Origin: Treponema sp.
GTDB taxonomy: Bacteria > Spirochaetota > Spirochaetia > Treponematales > Treponemataceae
Direction of reading: 5' to 3'
Assembly (NCBI GenBank): GCA_016286365.1
Contig: JAEESN010000009.1
Coordinates: 1 to 64,000, forward strand
Length of the DNA stretch: 64,000 nt
Shown here: piece after piece, positions 8,032-15,804 of the stretch
Layout: each line of letters begins with the position of its first letter
Numbering within the stretch: position 1 is the stretch's first letter
The notes under the pieces: generated by a model
The model's database searches: none
What the model was told of the DNA's origin: nothing
Seen by the model: the letters and a program-made list of their open reading frames with translations, nothing else
Made by a program: the position numbers and the translations under genes

Positions 8032-8592
8032 ATGATAAATCAGAGCAAGTCTTTTAATTCTTTACCGGGTTCTCAGAGCATAAAAAATACAAACGAAAAA
8101 AAAATAATCCGTGTGCTTGGAATTGACCCGGGACTTGCAAATACAGGCTTTGGTGTTATAGATTTTTCGGGTGGCAGATACAGAATGGTAAGCTACGGCT
8201 GCATCACAACAAAGCCGGAAGATTCACATTCGCAAAGGTTATTAACAATTTATAACAGGCTCTGTGCCGTAATAGATGAGTTTAAACCGACTCAGGCAGG
8301 AATGGAAACACTTTATTTTGCCAAAAACGCTGCTTCTGCAATGGGTGTAAGTGAGGCTCGCGGGGTTGTAACGCTCTGTCTTGCCCAGCACTGCATTGAA
8401 CTTGGAGAATACACTCCGAATCAGATAAAAAAAGCTGTAAGCGGAAGTACGAATGCTCAAAAAGAAATAGTTCAGGAATATGTTAAATTGCTTTTAGGGT
8501 TAAAGGATGTCCCAAAGCCTGATCACGCCGCCGACGCCCTTGCCGGAGCTATCACTCATATTCACTATTCGCAAACCACTATTAAAGTTTAA
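8032..8592 (+). CDS. ruvC: Holliday junction resolvase RuvC
   Basis: RuvC is the endonuclease that resolves Holliday junctions with RuvAB. The core is clear: VLGIDPGLANTGFG with the first catalytic Asp, ETLYF with the catalytic Glu (the family has E-x-x-F/Y-F), and KPDHAADALAGA with the C-terminal acidic pair. The called start gives a polar extension of about 27 residues (MINQSKSFNSLPGSQ) before the normal RuvC opening; no strong ribosome-binding site precedes it. A GTG at 8113 lies just before LGIDPG but also lacks one, so the start is uncertain. It is grouped with ruvA and ruvB about 2 kb downstream. Confidence 0.93.
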   Translation: MINQSKSFNSLPGSQSIKNTNEKKIIRVLGIDPGLANTGFGVIDFSGGRYRMVSYGCITTKPEDSHSQRLLTIYNRLCAVIDEFKPTQAGMETLYFAKNAASAMGVSEARGVVTLCLAQHCIELGEYTPNQIKKAVSGSTNAQKEIVQEYVKLLLGLKDVPKPDHAADALAGAITHIHYSQTTIKV

Positions 8593-8650
8593 GTTGATTA
8601 TGGTTTAAGCCTGGCTTATTCATATGATATAATGTTAGAGAGGTATAAAA

Positions 8651-9418
8651 ATGAATTTTTTATCAAGATATGATTTAATCAAAGATTATGTAACACTCGC
8701 TTTGATTTTGATTCCTGTTGGATTTATCCTTCAGGCTGCTTTTATTACAGTTGAACACAAGGGTAAGATGGTTTTGGCTGATGTTTTAAAAGGTCTTGCA
8801 TCTGTTGTTTTCTGTGTAATCGGTTTTACTGCCTATGCGGCTCTTTCGTACAGAAAGTCTGTGCGAGTGGACGGAAGCGAAGTTAAAGCTGCAAAACTGA
8901 TTATTGCAGGTCTTCTTTCCGGCGCTCTTGGTGATATTCTTTTAAACCTCCGTTTTGTCCTTAAAAATGCAGGTAAAAAAATCTTTCTTGCAGGTATTGC
9001 AGTTTTTTTAGCAGGACATATTTTATATCTTATTGCAATCATTCCGGAATCAAGCTCCCTTCTTTTATGTACCATAATCGGAATTATTGTTGCTGCAATC
9101 ATCCTGGTAATCGTTCTTAAAAAGTTTAAGGTTTCTCTTGCTTTTAAAATCTTTGGAATCATATATGTGGGAAGCGTTGTGATTATGACTTCTATTGCGG
9201 TTGGAAATGCTGTTACAGGCTTACTTGCATACGGGAACTTTTTAATCAATCCATATGTGATTTTTGCTTTTGGTGCACTCTTTTTTATGGTGAGCGATGT
9301 AATCCTTATTTTTAATACTTTTGGAACAAAGACGATTTTCCCTCTCCGTGTATTAAATCTTTCGCTTTATTATCTTGGTCAGATTTTAATTGCAATGAGC
9401 ATCTTTTTTTTCTGGTAA
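8651..9418 (+). CDS. YhhN/TMEM86-family membrane protein
   Basis: The protein (255 aa) has about eight hydrophobic segments spread over its length. The motifs KAAKLIIAGLLSGALGDILL and FLAGHILYLIAII match the YhhN/TMEM86 family, whose animal members are lysoplasmalogenases and whose bacterial members are mostly uncharacterised. Enzyme activity here is therefore family-based inference; treponemes of some lineages do contain plasmalogens, which would make it plausible. GAGAGG lies 7 bases before the ATG. The gene ends 6 bases before the glycerate kinase start, implying cotranscription. Confidence 0.72.
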   Translation: MNFLSRYDLIKDYVTLALILIPVGFILQAAFITVEHKGKMVLADVLKGLASVVFCVIGFTAYAALSYRKSVRVDGSEVKAAKLIIAGLLSGALGDILLNLRFVLKNAGKKIFLAGIAVFLAGHILYLIAIIPESSSLLLCTIIGIIVAAIILVIVLKKFKVSLAFKIFGIIYVGSVVIMTSIAVGNAVTGLLAYGNFLINPYVIFAFGALFFMVSDVILIFNTFGTKTIFPLRVLNLSLYYLGQILIAMSIFFFW

Positions 9419-9424
9419 GATAGT

Positions 9425-10519
9425 ATGAAAAAAATTTTAGTTGTCCCGGATTCTTTTAAGGGAAGTCTTTCTGCTTCTGATTTTTGTAAAGTTTTTTCTG
9501 ATGTTTTAAAAAATAATCAGCATTATGAACTTGATTTACTTCCTGTGGCAGACGGTGGGGAAGGTACTTTGGAATGTCTGAAAAATGCCGCTCCATGTAA
9601 AATCAGTAATTGTGTTGTTCAGAATTCTCTTTACGAAGAAGTTGAAGTTCCCGTTGCTTTTTTTGATGACGGTCGGACTGCGCTTATAGAATCTGCTCTT
9701 TCGAATGGATTACCGCTTATTAAAGGAAGGGAAAATCCGGAGCTTACTTCTTCTTATGGAGTAGGTCAGATGATTGCCTATGCCTTTGATATGGGTGCTA
9801 AAAAAATCATCATCACTTTGGGTGGAAGTTCAACAAACGACTGCGGGATGGGAATGCTCGCCGCTTTGGGTGCATCTTTTTATGACGAAAAGGGAGTTGC
9901 ATTTGTACCCACAGGTGGAACGCTTTGTAACATAAAAGATTTTGATTTATCTATGATGTATCCGCGCCTTGCAGGTGCAAAGTTTGAAGCGATGTGCGAT
10001 GTAAAAAATCCTCTTTTGGGAGAAAAAGGTGCATCAAGAATATACGGACCTCAGAAGGGTGCAGATAAAGAAATGGTAGAACGCCTTGAAAAAGGATGTG
10101 AGCATGTATCCAAGCTTTTCCGTGGCATGCGCGATACTGATTATTCTATGTGCGAAGGAGCCGGTGCTGCGGGTGGAATTGGTTTTGCTGTTTTAGCGGG
10201 TCTTTTTGGAAAACTTAAAAGCGGTATAGATTCTGTTCTTGATTTTTGTAATTTTGACAAGCGTATGAAGGAAGCCGACATCATCGTTACAGGTGAAGGT
10301 TCTTTTGACAGTCAGAGTCTTATGGGAAAAGCCCTTGGCGGTATAATCAAAAGGTGTGGAAATAAGCCTGTTTATGTTTTTACGGGAAGGGCAGAAAAGG
10401 GAATGAAAGTTCCTGAAAACGTAAAGGTTATAGAAATAAGTCAAGGCCAGGATCTGGAGTATGCAATAACGCACGCAAAGGAAAACCTTTTTCAATCTGT
10501 AAAAAAGATTTTTGAATAG
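9425..10519 (+). CDS. Glycerate kinase
   Basis: The protein (364 aa) begins MKKILVVPDSFKGSLSA, the signature opening of the GarK/GlxK glycerate 2-kinase family, and continues with VADGGEGTL, LGGSSTNDCGMG and TGEGSFDSQS, all family motifs. It phosphorylates D-glycerate with ATP, feeding it to 2-phosphoglycerate (or 3-phosphoglycerate in some family members) and so to lower glycolysis. Length is normal. It follows the YhhN gene by 6 bases and has no clear ribosome-binding site, so translational coupling is likely. Its placement among recombination genes has no obvious functional reason. Confidence 0.95.
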   Translation: MKKILVVPDSFKGSLSASDFCKVFSDVLKNNQHYELDLLPVADGGEGTLECLKNAAPCKISNCVVQNSLYEEVEVPVAFFDDGRTALIESALSNGLPLIKGRENPELTSSYGVGQMIAYAFDMGAKKIIITLGGSSTNDCGMGMLAALGASFYDEKGVAFVPTGGTLCNIKDFDLSMMYPRLAGAKFEAMCDVKNPLLGEKGASRIYGPQKGADKEMVERLEKGCEHVSKLFRGMRDTDYSMCEGAGAAGGIGFAVLAGLFGKLKSGIDSVLDFCNFDKRMKEADIIVTGEGSFDSQSLMGKALGGIIKRCGNKPVYVFTGRAEKGMKVPENVKVIEISQGQDLEYAITHAKENLFQSVKKIFE

Positions 10520-10543
10520 TTTTTTTATTGCACGGTTTTTTAC

Positions 10544-10572
10544 TTTTCATACGGGTGTTTTATCTTTATAAT
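10544..10572 (+). promoter_or_regulatory. Promoter of ruvA (candidate leaderless)
   Basis: TTTTCA (10544-10549), 17 bases, then TATAAT (10567-10572). Six bases remain before the ruvA ATG at 10579, which has no Shine-Dalgarno sequence. Transcription would start at about the A of the start codon. Confidence 0.55.
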
Positions 10573-10578
10573 TAAATT

Positions 10579-11193
10579 ATGTTTAATTCGATTACCGGAA
10601 TAATTACAGCTAAATTTCCAAAACAGGTTTTATTGGACAATAATGGTGTTGAATGGGATTTATGTGTTCCCGACAGCAATCTTGATTTACTTCCTCCTGT
10701 AGGAAACGAAGCAAAAATATATACATGGCTTTGCCATACAGATATGATTATGTGTCTTTATGGTTTTGCAAATGCTGATGAGCGCTCTCTCTTTTTAGAT
10801 CTTCTTAAGGTAGAAGGAGTAGGGCCTAAGGGTGCTGTAAAAATCATGTCGTCTGTAAGTTCTAGTCGTCTTACAGAAGTGCTTGAAAACGGCGACCTTG
10901 AAATGCTCGAAGCAATCCCTGGAATCGGTAAAAAGACAGCCGGAAAGATGATGCTCACACTCAAGGGAAAATTAAAGATTTCTGAAACATCTACAACCGT
11001 AAGAATAAATGTTCCATCAGCTTATACCGATGTAATCAACTCGCTTGTGAGCATGGGTTACGACAAAAAGATGGTCGAACAGAAAATTTCATCACTTTCT
11101 GAAAGCTTGAAATCAGATAAGGATTTTACGGAAAAATCACAGAAAGAAAAAGAAGATATTATATTCCGTCGTGCGATTGTGGAATTAGTTTAG
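10579..11193 (+). CDS. ruvA: Holliday junction branch migration protein RuvA
   Basis: RuvA tetramers bind the Holliday junction and load the RuvB motor. The protein (204 aa) has an N-terminal OB-like domain (MFNSITGIITAKFPKQVLLD), two helix-hairpin-helix motifs (LLKVEGVGPKGAVKIMS near 75 and LEAIPGIGKKTAGKMM near 114), and a C-terminal RuvB-binding domain (DVINSLVSMGYDKKMVEQKI). Length is typical. ruvB starts 24 bases after its stop. The start codon lacks a ribosome-binding site and lies immediately downstream of a -10 sequence. Confidence 0.97.
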   Translation: MFNSITGIITAKFPKQVLLDNNGVEWDLCVPDSNLDLLPPVGNEAKIYTWLCHTDMIMCLYGFANADERSLFLDLLKVEGVGPKGAVKIMSSVSSSRLTEVLENGDLEMLEAIPGIGKKTAGKMMLTLKGKLKISETSTTVRINVPSAYTDVINSLVSMGYDKKMVEQKISSLSESLKSDKDFTEKSQKEKEDIIFRRAIVELV

Positions 11194-11217
11194 TTTTTGG
11201 GCAGGGTTATAAGCAAT

Positions 11218-12270
11218 ATGGAAAATATGGAAGAACAGGATTTTAGTACTATTGTTAGAGCCGACTTAAAAAGCTCTTTTGATGACCAGGATAATAAACT
11301 TCGCCCTCAGCTTTTAAAGGATTTTTTAGGACAGGAATCGATTAAAAAAAATCTTAAGACTTTTATAGAAGCCGCAAAGCAAAGGCAGGAACCCCTTGAT
11401 CATCTTCTTTTAATAGGACCTCCCGGACTTGGAAAAACAACCCTGGCTCAGATTACAGCGCACGAACTGGGTGTTGATTTTAAAGTGACTTCTGCTCCGG
11501 CTCTTGATAAGCCAAAAGATTTAGCCGGAATCCTTTCTACAATCACAGAACGTACCGTATTTTTTATAGACGAAATCCACCGTTTAAAACCTGCCATCGA
11601 AGAAATGCTTTATATAGCTATGGAAGATTTTGAACTCGACTGGATAATCGGACAGGGAGCGGCTGCAAGAACGGTTCGAATTCCGATCCCGCCTTTTACG
11701 CTCATAGGTGCAACAACAAAGGCCGGTAGCGTTAGTTCTCCGCTTAGAAGCCGTTTTGGTTTTATACCACGCTTTGAATTTTATACAAATGAAGAACTTG
11801 CTTCTATTATCAAGCGTTCTGCTGCAATCTTAGAAACACTGATTGATGAAGATGCAGCCCTTCTTTTAGCTCAGTGCTGCCGTGGAACTCCTCGTGTTGC
11901 AAACAGGGTTTTACGAAGAATGAGGGATTTTGCTCAGGTTTCGGGTCAGAATAAAATTACTTCACAGATTGTAAAGGAAGGCTTAAAGAGACTCGAAATT
12001 GACGAAATGGGTCTTGAAAAATACGACAGGGAAATCCTTAAATCTATTATCGAAAATTTTGGCGGAGGTCCTGTGGGTGCAGAAACTCTTGCAATCTCGA
12101 TTGGAGAAAGCATGGATACACTCGAAGATTATTATGAGCCATATTTAATCCAGTGCGGACTTTTACAGAGAACCCCAAGAGGAAGAATGGTAACTTCTAA
12201 AGCTTATGAACATCTTGGACTTTCAGCTATGGCTCCTTCGAATAATAATTCACAGGGGTCACTTTTTTAA
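11218..12270 (+). CDS. ruvB: Holliday junction DNA helicase RuvB
   Basis: RuvB is the hexameric AAA+ motor that drives branch migration with RuvA. Walker A is GPPGLGKTTL, Walker B FFIDEIHRL, followed by sensor 1 (LIGATTKAG) and the arginine-finger region LRSRFGFIPRFEFY; a winged-helix domain ends the protein (QCGLLQRTPRGRM). The ORF track uses a TTG 21 bases earlier; the ATG at 11218 (MENMEEQD) is preferred and gives 350 aa, near normal family length. The next gene starts 3 bases after its stop. Confidence 0.97.
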   Translation: MENMEEQDFSTIVRADLKSSFDDQDNKLRPQLLKDFLGQESIKKNLKTFIEAAKQRQEPLDHLLLIGPPGLGKTTLAQITAHELGVDFKVTSAPALDKPKDLAGILSTITERTVFFIDEIHRLKPAIEEMLYIAMEDFELDWIIGQGAAARTVRIPIPPFTLIGATTKAGSVSSPLRSRFGFIPRFEFYTNEELASIIKRSAAILETLIDEDAALLLAQCCRGTPRVANRVLRRMRDFAQVSGQNKITSQIVKEGLKRLEIDEMGLEKYDREILKSIIENFGGGPVGAETLAISIGESMDTLEDYYEPYLIQCGLLQRTPRGRMVTSKAYEHLGLSAMAPSNNNSQGSLF

Positions 12271-12273
12271 TCT

Positions 12274-12888
12274 ATGCCATTATCTGATTTTTTAGAAAGC
12301 AATAATCTTCGTTTAGACCAGCAGCTCAAATTCACTGCCGAAGTCGACAAGATGACTTCCATACTCCGCCGCACACTTCTTGTAGACGGTTCAAGGCGCG
12401 AAAACGATGCAGAACATTCCTGGCACATCGCCCTTATGACTCTTCTTTTTAAAGAGTATTGTATCTCACCGGTGAATGTAGAACGCGCTGCAAAGATGTG
12501 TCTTATCCACGATTTAATCGAAATCTATGCCGGAGATACTTTTGCCTATGATCCTATAGGAAACAAAGATAAACAAGAGCGTGAATCAAAAGCAGCCGAT
12601 AAACTTTTTGCCCAGCTCCCAGAAGAACAGGGAAGAGAATTCCGCTCGCTCTGGGAAGAGTTTGATGCAATGCAGACAAATGATGCAAAATATGCTGCCT
12701 GTATGGACCGCCTTCAGCCTTTTTTACATAATACTTTAACCTCCGGTCACACCTGGGTAGAAAGCGGAACATGCCGTTCCAATGTAGAAAAGCGTATGGC
12801 CATAATCAAAGATTTTATGCCCGAAGTATATAAATGGGTCCAAGCCAACATCAACAATGCCATAAAAATGGGCTGGCTTAAAGAGTAG
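12274..12888 (+). CDS. HD-domain phosphohydrolase (YfbR-like 5'-nucleotidase family)
   Basis: The protein (204 aa) carries an HD metal-binding domain: RRENDAEHSWHIAL supplies the first His, and LIHDLIEIYAGD the HD pair, with a further Asp near ACMDRLQPF. This layout is that of the COG1896 family, which includes the 5'-deoxynucleotidase YfbR and broad hydrolases. The likely reaction is dephosphorylation of nucleoside monophosphates, by family inference. It starts 3 bases after ruvB and probably belongs to the same transcript. Confidence 0.82.
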   Translation: MPLSDFLESNNLRLDQQLKFTAEVDKMTSILRRTLLVDGSRRENDAEHSWHIALMTLLFKEYCISPVNVERAAKMCLIHDLIEIYAGDTFAYDPIGNKDKQERESKAADKLFAQLPEEQGREFRSLWEEFDAMQTNDAKYAACMDRLQPFLHNTLTSGHTWVESGTCRSNVEKRMAIIKDFMPEVYKWVQANINNAIKMGWLKE

Positions 12889-12891
12889 TTT

Positions 12892-12912
12892 AAACTGGTT
12901 TAAAAACTGGTT
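12892..12912. promoter_or_regulatory. Direct repeat, candidate toxin-antitoxin operator
   Basis: AAACTGGTT occurs at 12892-12900 and again at 12904-12912, a 12-base period, and the second copy overlaps the -35 hexamer of the toxin-antitoxin promoter. A palindrome GTTTAAAC overlaps the first copy. This is a natural place for the antitoxin to autorepress, by analogy with other Phd-type modules. Confidence 0.5.
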
Positions 12913-12939
12913 GACTTTTTTAAATATAAACATTATATT
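12911..12939 (+). promoter_or_regulatory. Promoter of toxin-antitoxin operon
   Basis: TTGACT (12911-12916), 17 bases, TATATT (12934-12939). AAGGAGGTG follows at 12950-12958, an almost complete Shine-Dalgarno sequence 5 bases before the antitoxin ATG. It is one of the best promoters in the window. Confidence 0.75.
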
Positions 12940-12963
12940 TTAAGTAAGAAAGGAGGTGTCTAT

Positions 12964-13239
12964 ATGTTTGATTTTACTCCAAATTTCTCAAATGAATATA
13001 ATGTTGGTGCTTTTGATGCAAAGACTTTTTTCTCTGAGTTTCTACGCAAAGTTCAGGAAGGAGCAGTAATCAATATTTCTAAAAACGGAAAGAAAGTTGC
13101 AGTTCTTAAAGGGGTAAATAAAGTTTTAAATGAAGATGCACTCGATGCACACAAGCGTATTATAAATCGAAGAAAATCATATTCATCTCTTTCAATTTCG
13201 GAAATAAGGGAGCTTAAAAATGAAGGAAGAAAGTATTGA
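12964..13239 (+). CDS. Phd/YefM-type antitoxin
   Basis: A 91-residue protein with a Phd-like N-terminal DNA-binding fold: NVGAFDAKTFFSEFLRKVQE followed by VINISKNGKKVAVLKG, matching the usual pattern of small helix, strand, 'G-k-x-v-A-v-L'. The basic C-terminal half (RIINRRKSYSSLSISEIREL) would wrap the toxin. It overlaps the start of the PIN-domain gene by 20 bases, a standard toxin-antitoxin layout, and has its own strong promoter and ribosome-binding site. Function (toxin neutralisation and autorepression) is inferred from family and context. Confidence 0.8.
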   Translation: MFDFTPNFSNEYNVGAFDAKTFFSEFLRKVQEGAVINISKNGKKVAVLKGVNKVLNEDALDAHKRIINRRKSYSSLSISEIRELKNEGRKY

Positions 13240-13684
13240 TTCTTTTCCTTGTATTGTAACCGACACTTCTTTTATAGCCTCTTATGTTCTAAACGGATTC
13301 ACTGATGATGAGTTTCCGGATTGTGTAAAAGATATTGAATACGTATTAAATAACAATGGACAGTTTTATGTTCCCCCTTTATTCTGGTACGAGATAGAAA
13401 ATGTTTTACTTTATAAAACCAGAGCTTTTAAATCAAATGTTTCGGGAAAAAAGAAAACTATTCTATCTGTATCTGATGCAATGGATATTATGTATGATTT
13501 AAGCCAGCTTCCTTTTTATACAGACTGTCAGCCTGATACTCAGATTCGTCAACGTATTTTTTCTATTGCAAAAGAATTCAATCTTTCTTATTACGATGCT
13601 TCCTACCTTGAACTTTCAAGACGTTATAACATTCCTCTTAAAACTTATGATGAAGATCTTCTTAGGGCAGTAAAAAAGTCATAA
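13220..13684 (+). CDS. PIN-domain toxin (VapC-like ribonuclease)
   Basis: The protein (154 aa) has the acidic active-site pattern of PIN domains: Asp15 in VTDTSF, Glu in FWYEIENVL, and Asp residues in NLSYYDASYLELSRRY and LKTYDEDLLRAV. PIN toxins are Mg2+-dependent ribonucleases that cleave tRNA or rRNA and stop translation. GGGAGC precedes the ATG inside the antitoxin gene, so translation is coupled. Length is slightly above many VapC proteins because of an insert around residues 60-80 (KSNVSGKKKTIL). No partner module is elsewhere in the window. Confidence 0.85.
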   Translation: MKEESIDSFPCIVTDTSFIASYVLNGFTDDEFPDCVKDIEYVLNNNGQFYVPPLFWYEIENVLLYKTRAFKSNVSGKKKTILSVSDAMDIMYDLSQLPFYTDCQPDTQIRQRIFSIAKEFNLSYYDASYLELSRRYNIPLKTYDEDLLRAVKKS

Positions 13685-13696
13685 AACATCTTTGAT

Positions 13697-13712
13697 GATT
13701 ATTTTAATAATC
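13697..13712 (+). terminator. Weak terminator-like hairpin after toxin gene
   Basis: GATTAT and ATAATC can pair around TTTA, followed a few bases later by a T run (AATTTTTC). The stem is AT-rich and short, so this is a weak call. Confidence 0.3.
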
Positions 13713-13784
13713 CAATAATTTTTCTATAAAATTAAAATTCCCACCATTATAGTTAATTTTTCTTTTTTGTGATAAAGTACCTTT

Positions 13785-14867
13785 ATGCTTACTTCCGATT
13801 TTAATTTTGATTTACCAGAAGAACTGATTGCGCAGCATCCAAGCGGAGTGCGTGGTCAGGATAAACTCATGCTTTTAGACCGTGCTACAGGTAAAGTGGA
13901 ACACCATATGATGGATGATTTACCTTCTTTAATTCAGCCGGGCACACTCATGATTTTTAATAACAGCCGCGTTCGCCGTGCACGTGTTTACGGTATAAAA
14001 GAGTCTACAGGCCGCGAAACTGAATTCATGTTTTTAAATACAATCGATAAAGAATGCTGCATCTGGAATACAATGGTAAAATCGGCAAAAAAGCAGAAGC
14101 CTGGAATGCGCTATACTTTTCCTGACGGCACTATTGCAACCATCATTGAACACGAAGGAAACGCAGGTACAGAATTTAGAGCCCTTAAATTTGATTTTGC
14201 AATCAACGAAGAATGGTTTGAAAAAAACGGACACATTCCTCTTCCTCCATATATCCGCCGTGAAGATACAGATGAAGATTCAGAGCGCTATCAAAATGTT
14301 TATGCTACAGATACAGGTAGTGCAGCCTGTCCTACTGCAGGCCTTCATTTTACAAAAGATATGCTCGCAAGGCTCGACAAGGCCGGAATTGAACGGCGCT
14401 TTGTAACCCTTCACGTTGGACTTGGAACCTTCCTTCCTGTACGTGAAGAAAATATCGAAAACCATAAGATGCACGAAGAATGGTACACAATCCCAAAGGA
14501 AACTGCAGATGCCATAAACAAGGCAAAAAGGGAAGGTCGTCCTATTCTTGCAGTTGGAACTACAAGTGTACGTACTCTGGAAAGTGCCGCACAAAAGCTT
14601 TCAGATGAAGAGGGTGGTTTCGACCAGCTCAACCCCCAGAAAGAATGGCTTAATCCTGGAACTTCATCTACAAGTATTTTTATGTATCCGGGCTATAAGT
14701 TCAAAGTAGTAGATCAGATGTTTACGAATTTCCATACACCCGAAAGTACTCTTATCATGCTTGTTTCTGCCTTTGCCGGAAGAGAAAATATACTTTCTGC
14801 CTATAAAACAGCGGTAGAAAATAAGTATAGATTCTTTTCTTACGGAGATTGTATGTTCATACGCTAG
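13785..14867 (+). CDS. queA: tRNA ribosyltransferase-isomerase QueA
   Basis: QueA transfers and isomerises the ribose of S-adenosylmethionine onto preQ1 in tRNA, giving epoxyqueuosine. Family motifs are present: DFNFDLPEELIAQHP at the N-terminus, IFNNSRVRRAR, GHIPLPPYIRR, AGLHFT, LHVGLGTF and FHTPESTLIMLVSAF. At 360 aa the length is normal. The stop codon TAG (14865-14867) lies inside a perfect palindrome, and the last codons are part of a 15-bp direct repeat, so the gene's extreme 3' end may have been shaped by an inserted repeat. The start has no strong ribosome-binding site; a GATAAA lies 8 bases before the ATG. Confidence 0.97.
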   Translation: MLTSDFNFDLPEELIAQHPSGVRGQDKLMLLDRATGKVEHHMMDDLPSLIQPGTLMIFNNSRVRRARVYGIKESTGRETEFMFLNTIDKECCIWNTMVKSAKKQKPGMRYTFPDGTIATIIEHEGNAGTEFRALKFDFAINEEWFEKNGHIPLPPYIRREDTDEDSERYQNVYATDTGSAACPTAGLHFTKDMLARLDKAGIERRFVTLHVGLGTFLPVREENIENHKMHEEWYTIPKETADAINKAKREGRPILAVGTTSVRTLESAAQKLSDEEGGFDQLNPQKEWLNPGTSSTSIFMYPGYKFKVVDQMFTNFHTPESTLIMLVSAFAGRENILSAYKTAVENKYRFFSYGDCMFIR

Positions 14868-14923
14868 TTTTGCGAAGCAAAACTAGTTAGTGAGCGAAGC
14901 GAACGTACGATTGTATGTTTATA
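14847..14923. repeat. 15-bp direct repeat flanking a palindrome at the queA 3' end
   Basis: GATTGTATGTTCATA (14847-14861, inside queA) recurs as GATTGTATGTTTATA (14909-14923) with one mismatch. Between them lies the palindrome CTAGTTTTGC-GAA-GCAAAACTAG (14864-14886) and the GC-richer stretch GAGCGAAGCGAACGTAC. The arrangement looks like a target-site duplication around a small inserted element. Confidence 0.7.
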
Positions 14924-15008
14924 AGATAGGGGGCGTTACGGGGGATGTGCCCCCGTTGGGTTGGGTAGCGAGCAACAGCGTGCGAGCGTAGGGAGGGGCT
15001 CCGCCCTC
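14924..15008. repeat. GC-rich palindromic intergenic repeat element
   Basis: A block far richer in G and C than its surroundings. It contains a perfect 7-bp hairpin ACGGGGG-ATGTG-CCCCCGT (14938-14956), the stretch GTAGCGAGCAACAGCGTGCG (14966-14985), and a second hairpin GAGGG-GCTCCG-CCCTC (14993-15008). I see no ORF in it. It fits a dispersed palindromic repeat family (REP/MITE-like). It lies between convergent genes queA and the FAD-subunit gene and may help separate their transcripts. Confidence 0.7.
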
Positions 15009-15009
15009 T

Positions 15010-15804
15010 TTATGTCAACTGTTCAAAACTGTAACGTGTCAGATTAAAAAACTGCTGTTTAACAACATCGCTTATCATCTGGTCGGTTGCCGCATTTTGG
15101 AATTCTTCTGCAACCTGCTCCTGAATTGTTTCGATATCTTTTTTTGTAAGAGGTAGCTTATGACCGATGAGCGCATTTTCAAGACTCTTGCTTTTAAATA
15201 CAAAAGGACCTGCAAACGCAAGGCTTACATCGATAATCGCATTTTTTTCTGTGCTTACAAGGAAGGCAAAAGAGGCAGACTGTTCTGTGATTGTATGCTC
15301 GGGCCCGATTCTTCGGAAGATGCTTAAATCATAATTTGAAATTGGAACTCTTATATTCGAAAGGATAAATCCGTCGGGAACTTTTTTAAAATTCTGGAGT
15401 GTTTCGAGTTTTGTTTCTGACTGGCTTTTAAATTCGAGTCTTGCTTCTAGAGCCAGAAGTGGAGCGTAAAGTGTGAGCTTTTGTCCGGGAGAGCATAAGT
15501 TTCCGCCGATTGTTGCAATATTTCTTATCATCGGGTTTGCAATACAGTTTAAGGCGTCGAAGAGAATCTGCGGAAGATGGTTTTGTCCTACTGCTAAAAG
15601 TGATGAAAGTGTGGCCCCAGGTCCTACATCTAAAAAGCGTTCGTGTCTTGCAATCTGTGAAAGTTCTTTTATTCCAAAGGTAGAAATTGCTTTATCGGGG
15701 AGCTCTTCTATTCTTGTACAGCCGCCTACAACTTTTAAGCCCTTGTTGATTTTAAGCTGATATAAGAGTTCAGAAATATTTTTCGCGATTAAAACCGACT
15801 TCAT
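15010..15804 (-). CDS. Molybdenum hydroxylase FAD-binding subunit (XdhB/CoxM-like)
   Basis: The protein (264 aa) matches the FAD-binding medium subunit of xanthine-dehydrogenase-type enzymes: GLKVVGGCTRIEEL at the position of the first FAD loop, FLDVGPGATLSSLL, and PMIRNIATIGGNLCSPGQK at the second. The C-terminal domain (FRRIGPEHTITEQSASFAF) resembles CO-dehydrogenase-type flavoprotein C-termini. The subunit passes electrons from the iron-sulfur subunit to an acceptor. Its ATG overlaps the stop of the 2Fe-2S gene (ATGA), so the three hydroxylase genes are translationally coupled. Substrate is unknown. Confidence 0.83.
   Translation of the reverse strand: MKSVLIAKNISELLYQLKINKGLKVVGGCTRIEELPDKAISTFGIKELSQIARHERFLDVGPGATLSSLLAVGQNHLPQILFDALNCIANPMIRNIATIGGNLCSPGQKLTLYAPLLALEARLEFKSQSETKLETLQNFKKVPDGFILSNIRVPISNYDLSIFRRIGPEHTITEQSASFAFLVSTEKNAIIDVSLAFAGPFVFKSKSLENALIGHKLPLTKKDIETIQEQVAEEFQNAATDQMISDVVKQQFFNLTRYSFEQLT

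Noticed and set aside
14864-14886. Rho-independent terminator at the queA stop codon
   Set aside because: The palindrome is perfect, but it is not followed by a T run on either strand, so I treat it as part of a repeat element.
14924-15008. Fragment of rRNA or a tRNA gene because of its high GC content
   Set aside because: No cloverleaf, no T-loop GGTTCGAAT-like sequence and no recognisable rRNA segment; the structure is two independent hairpins.
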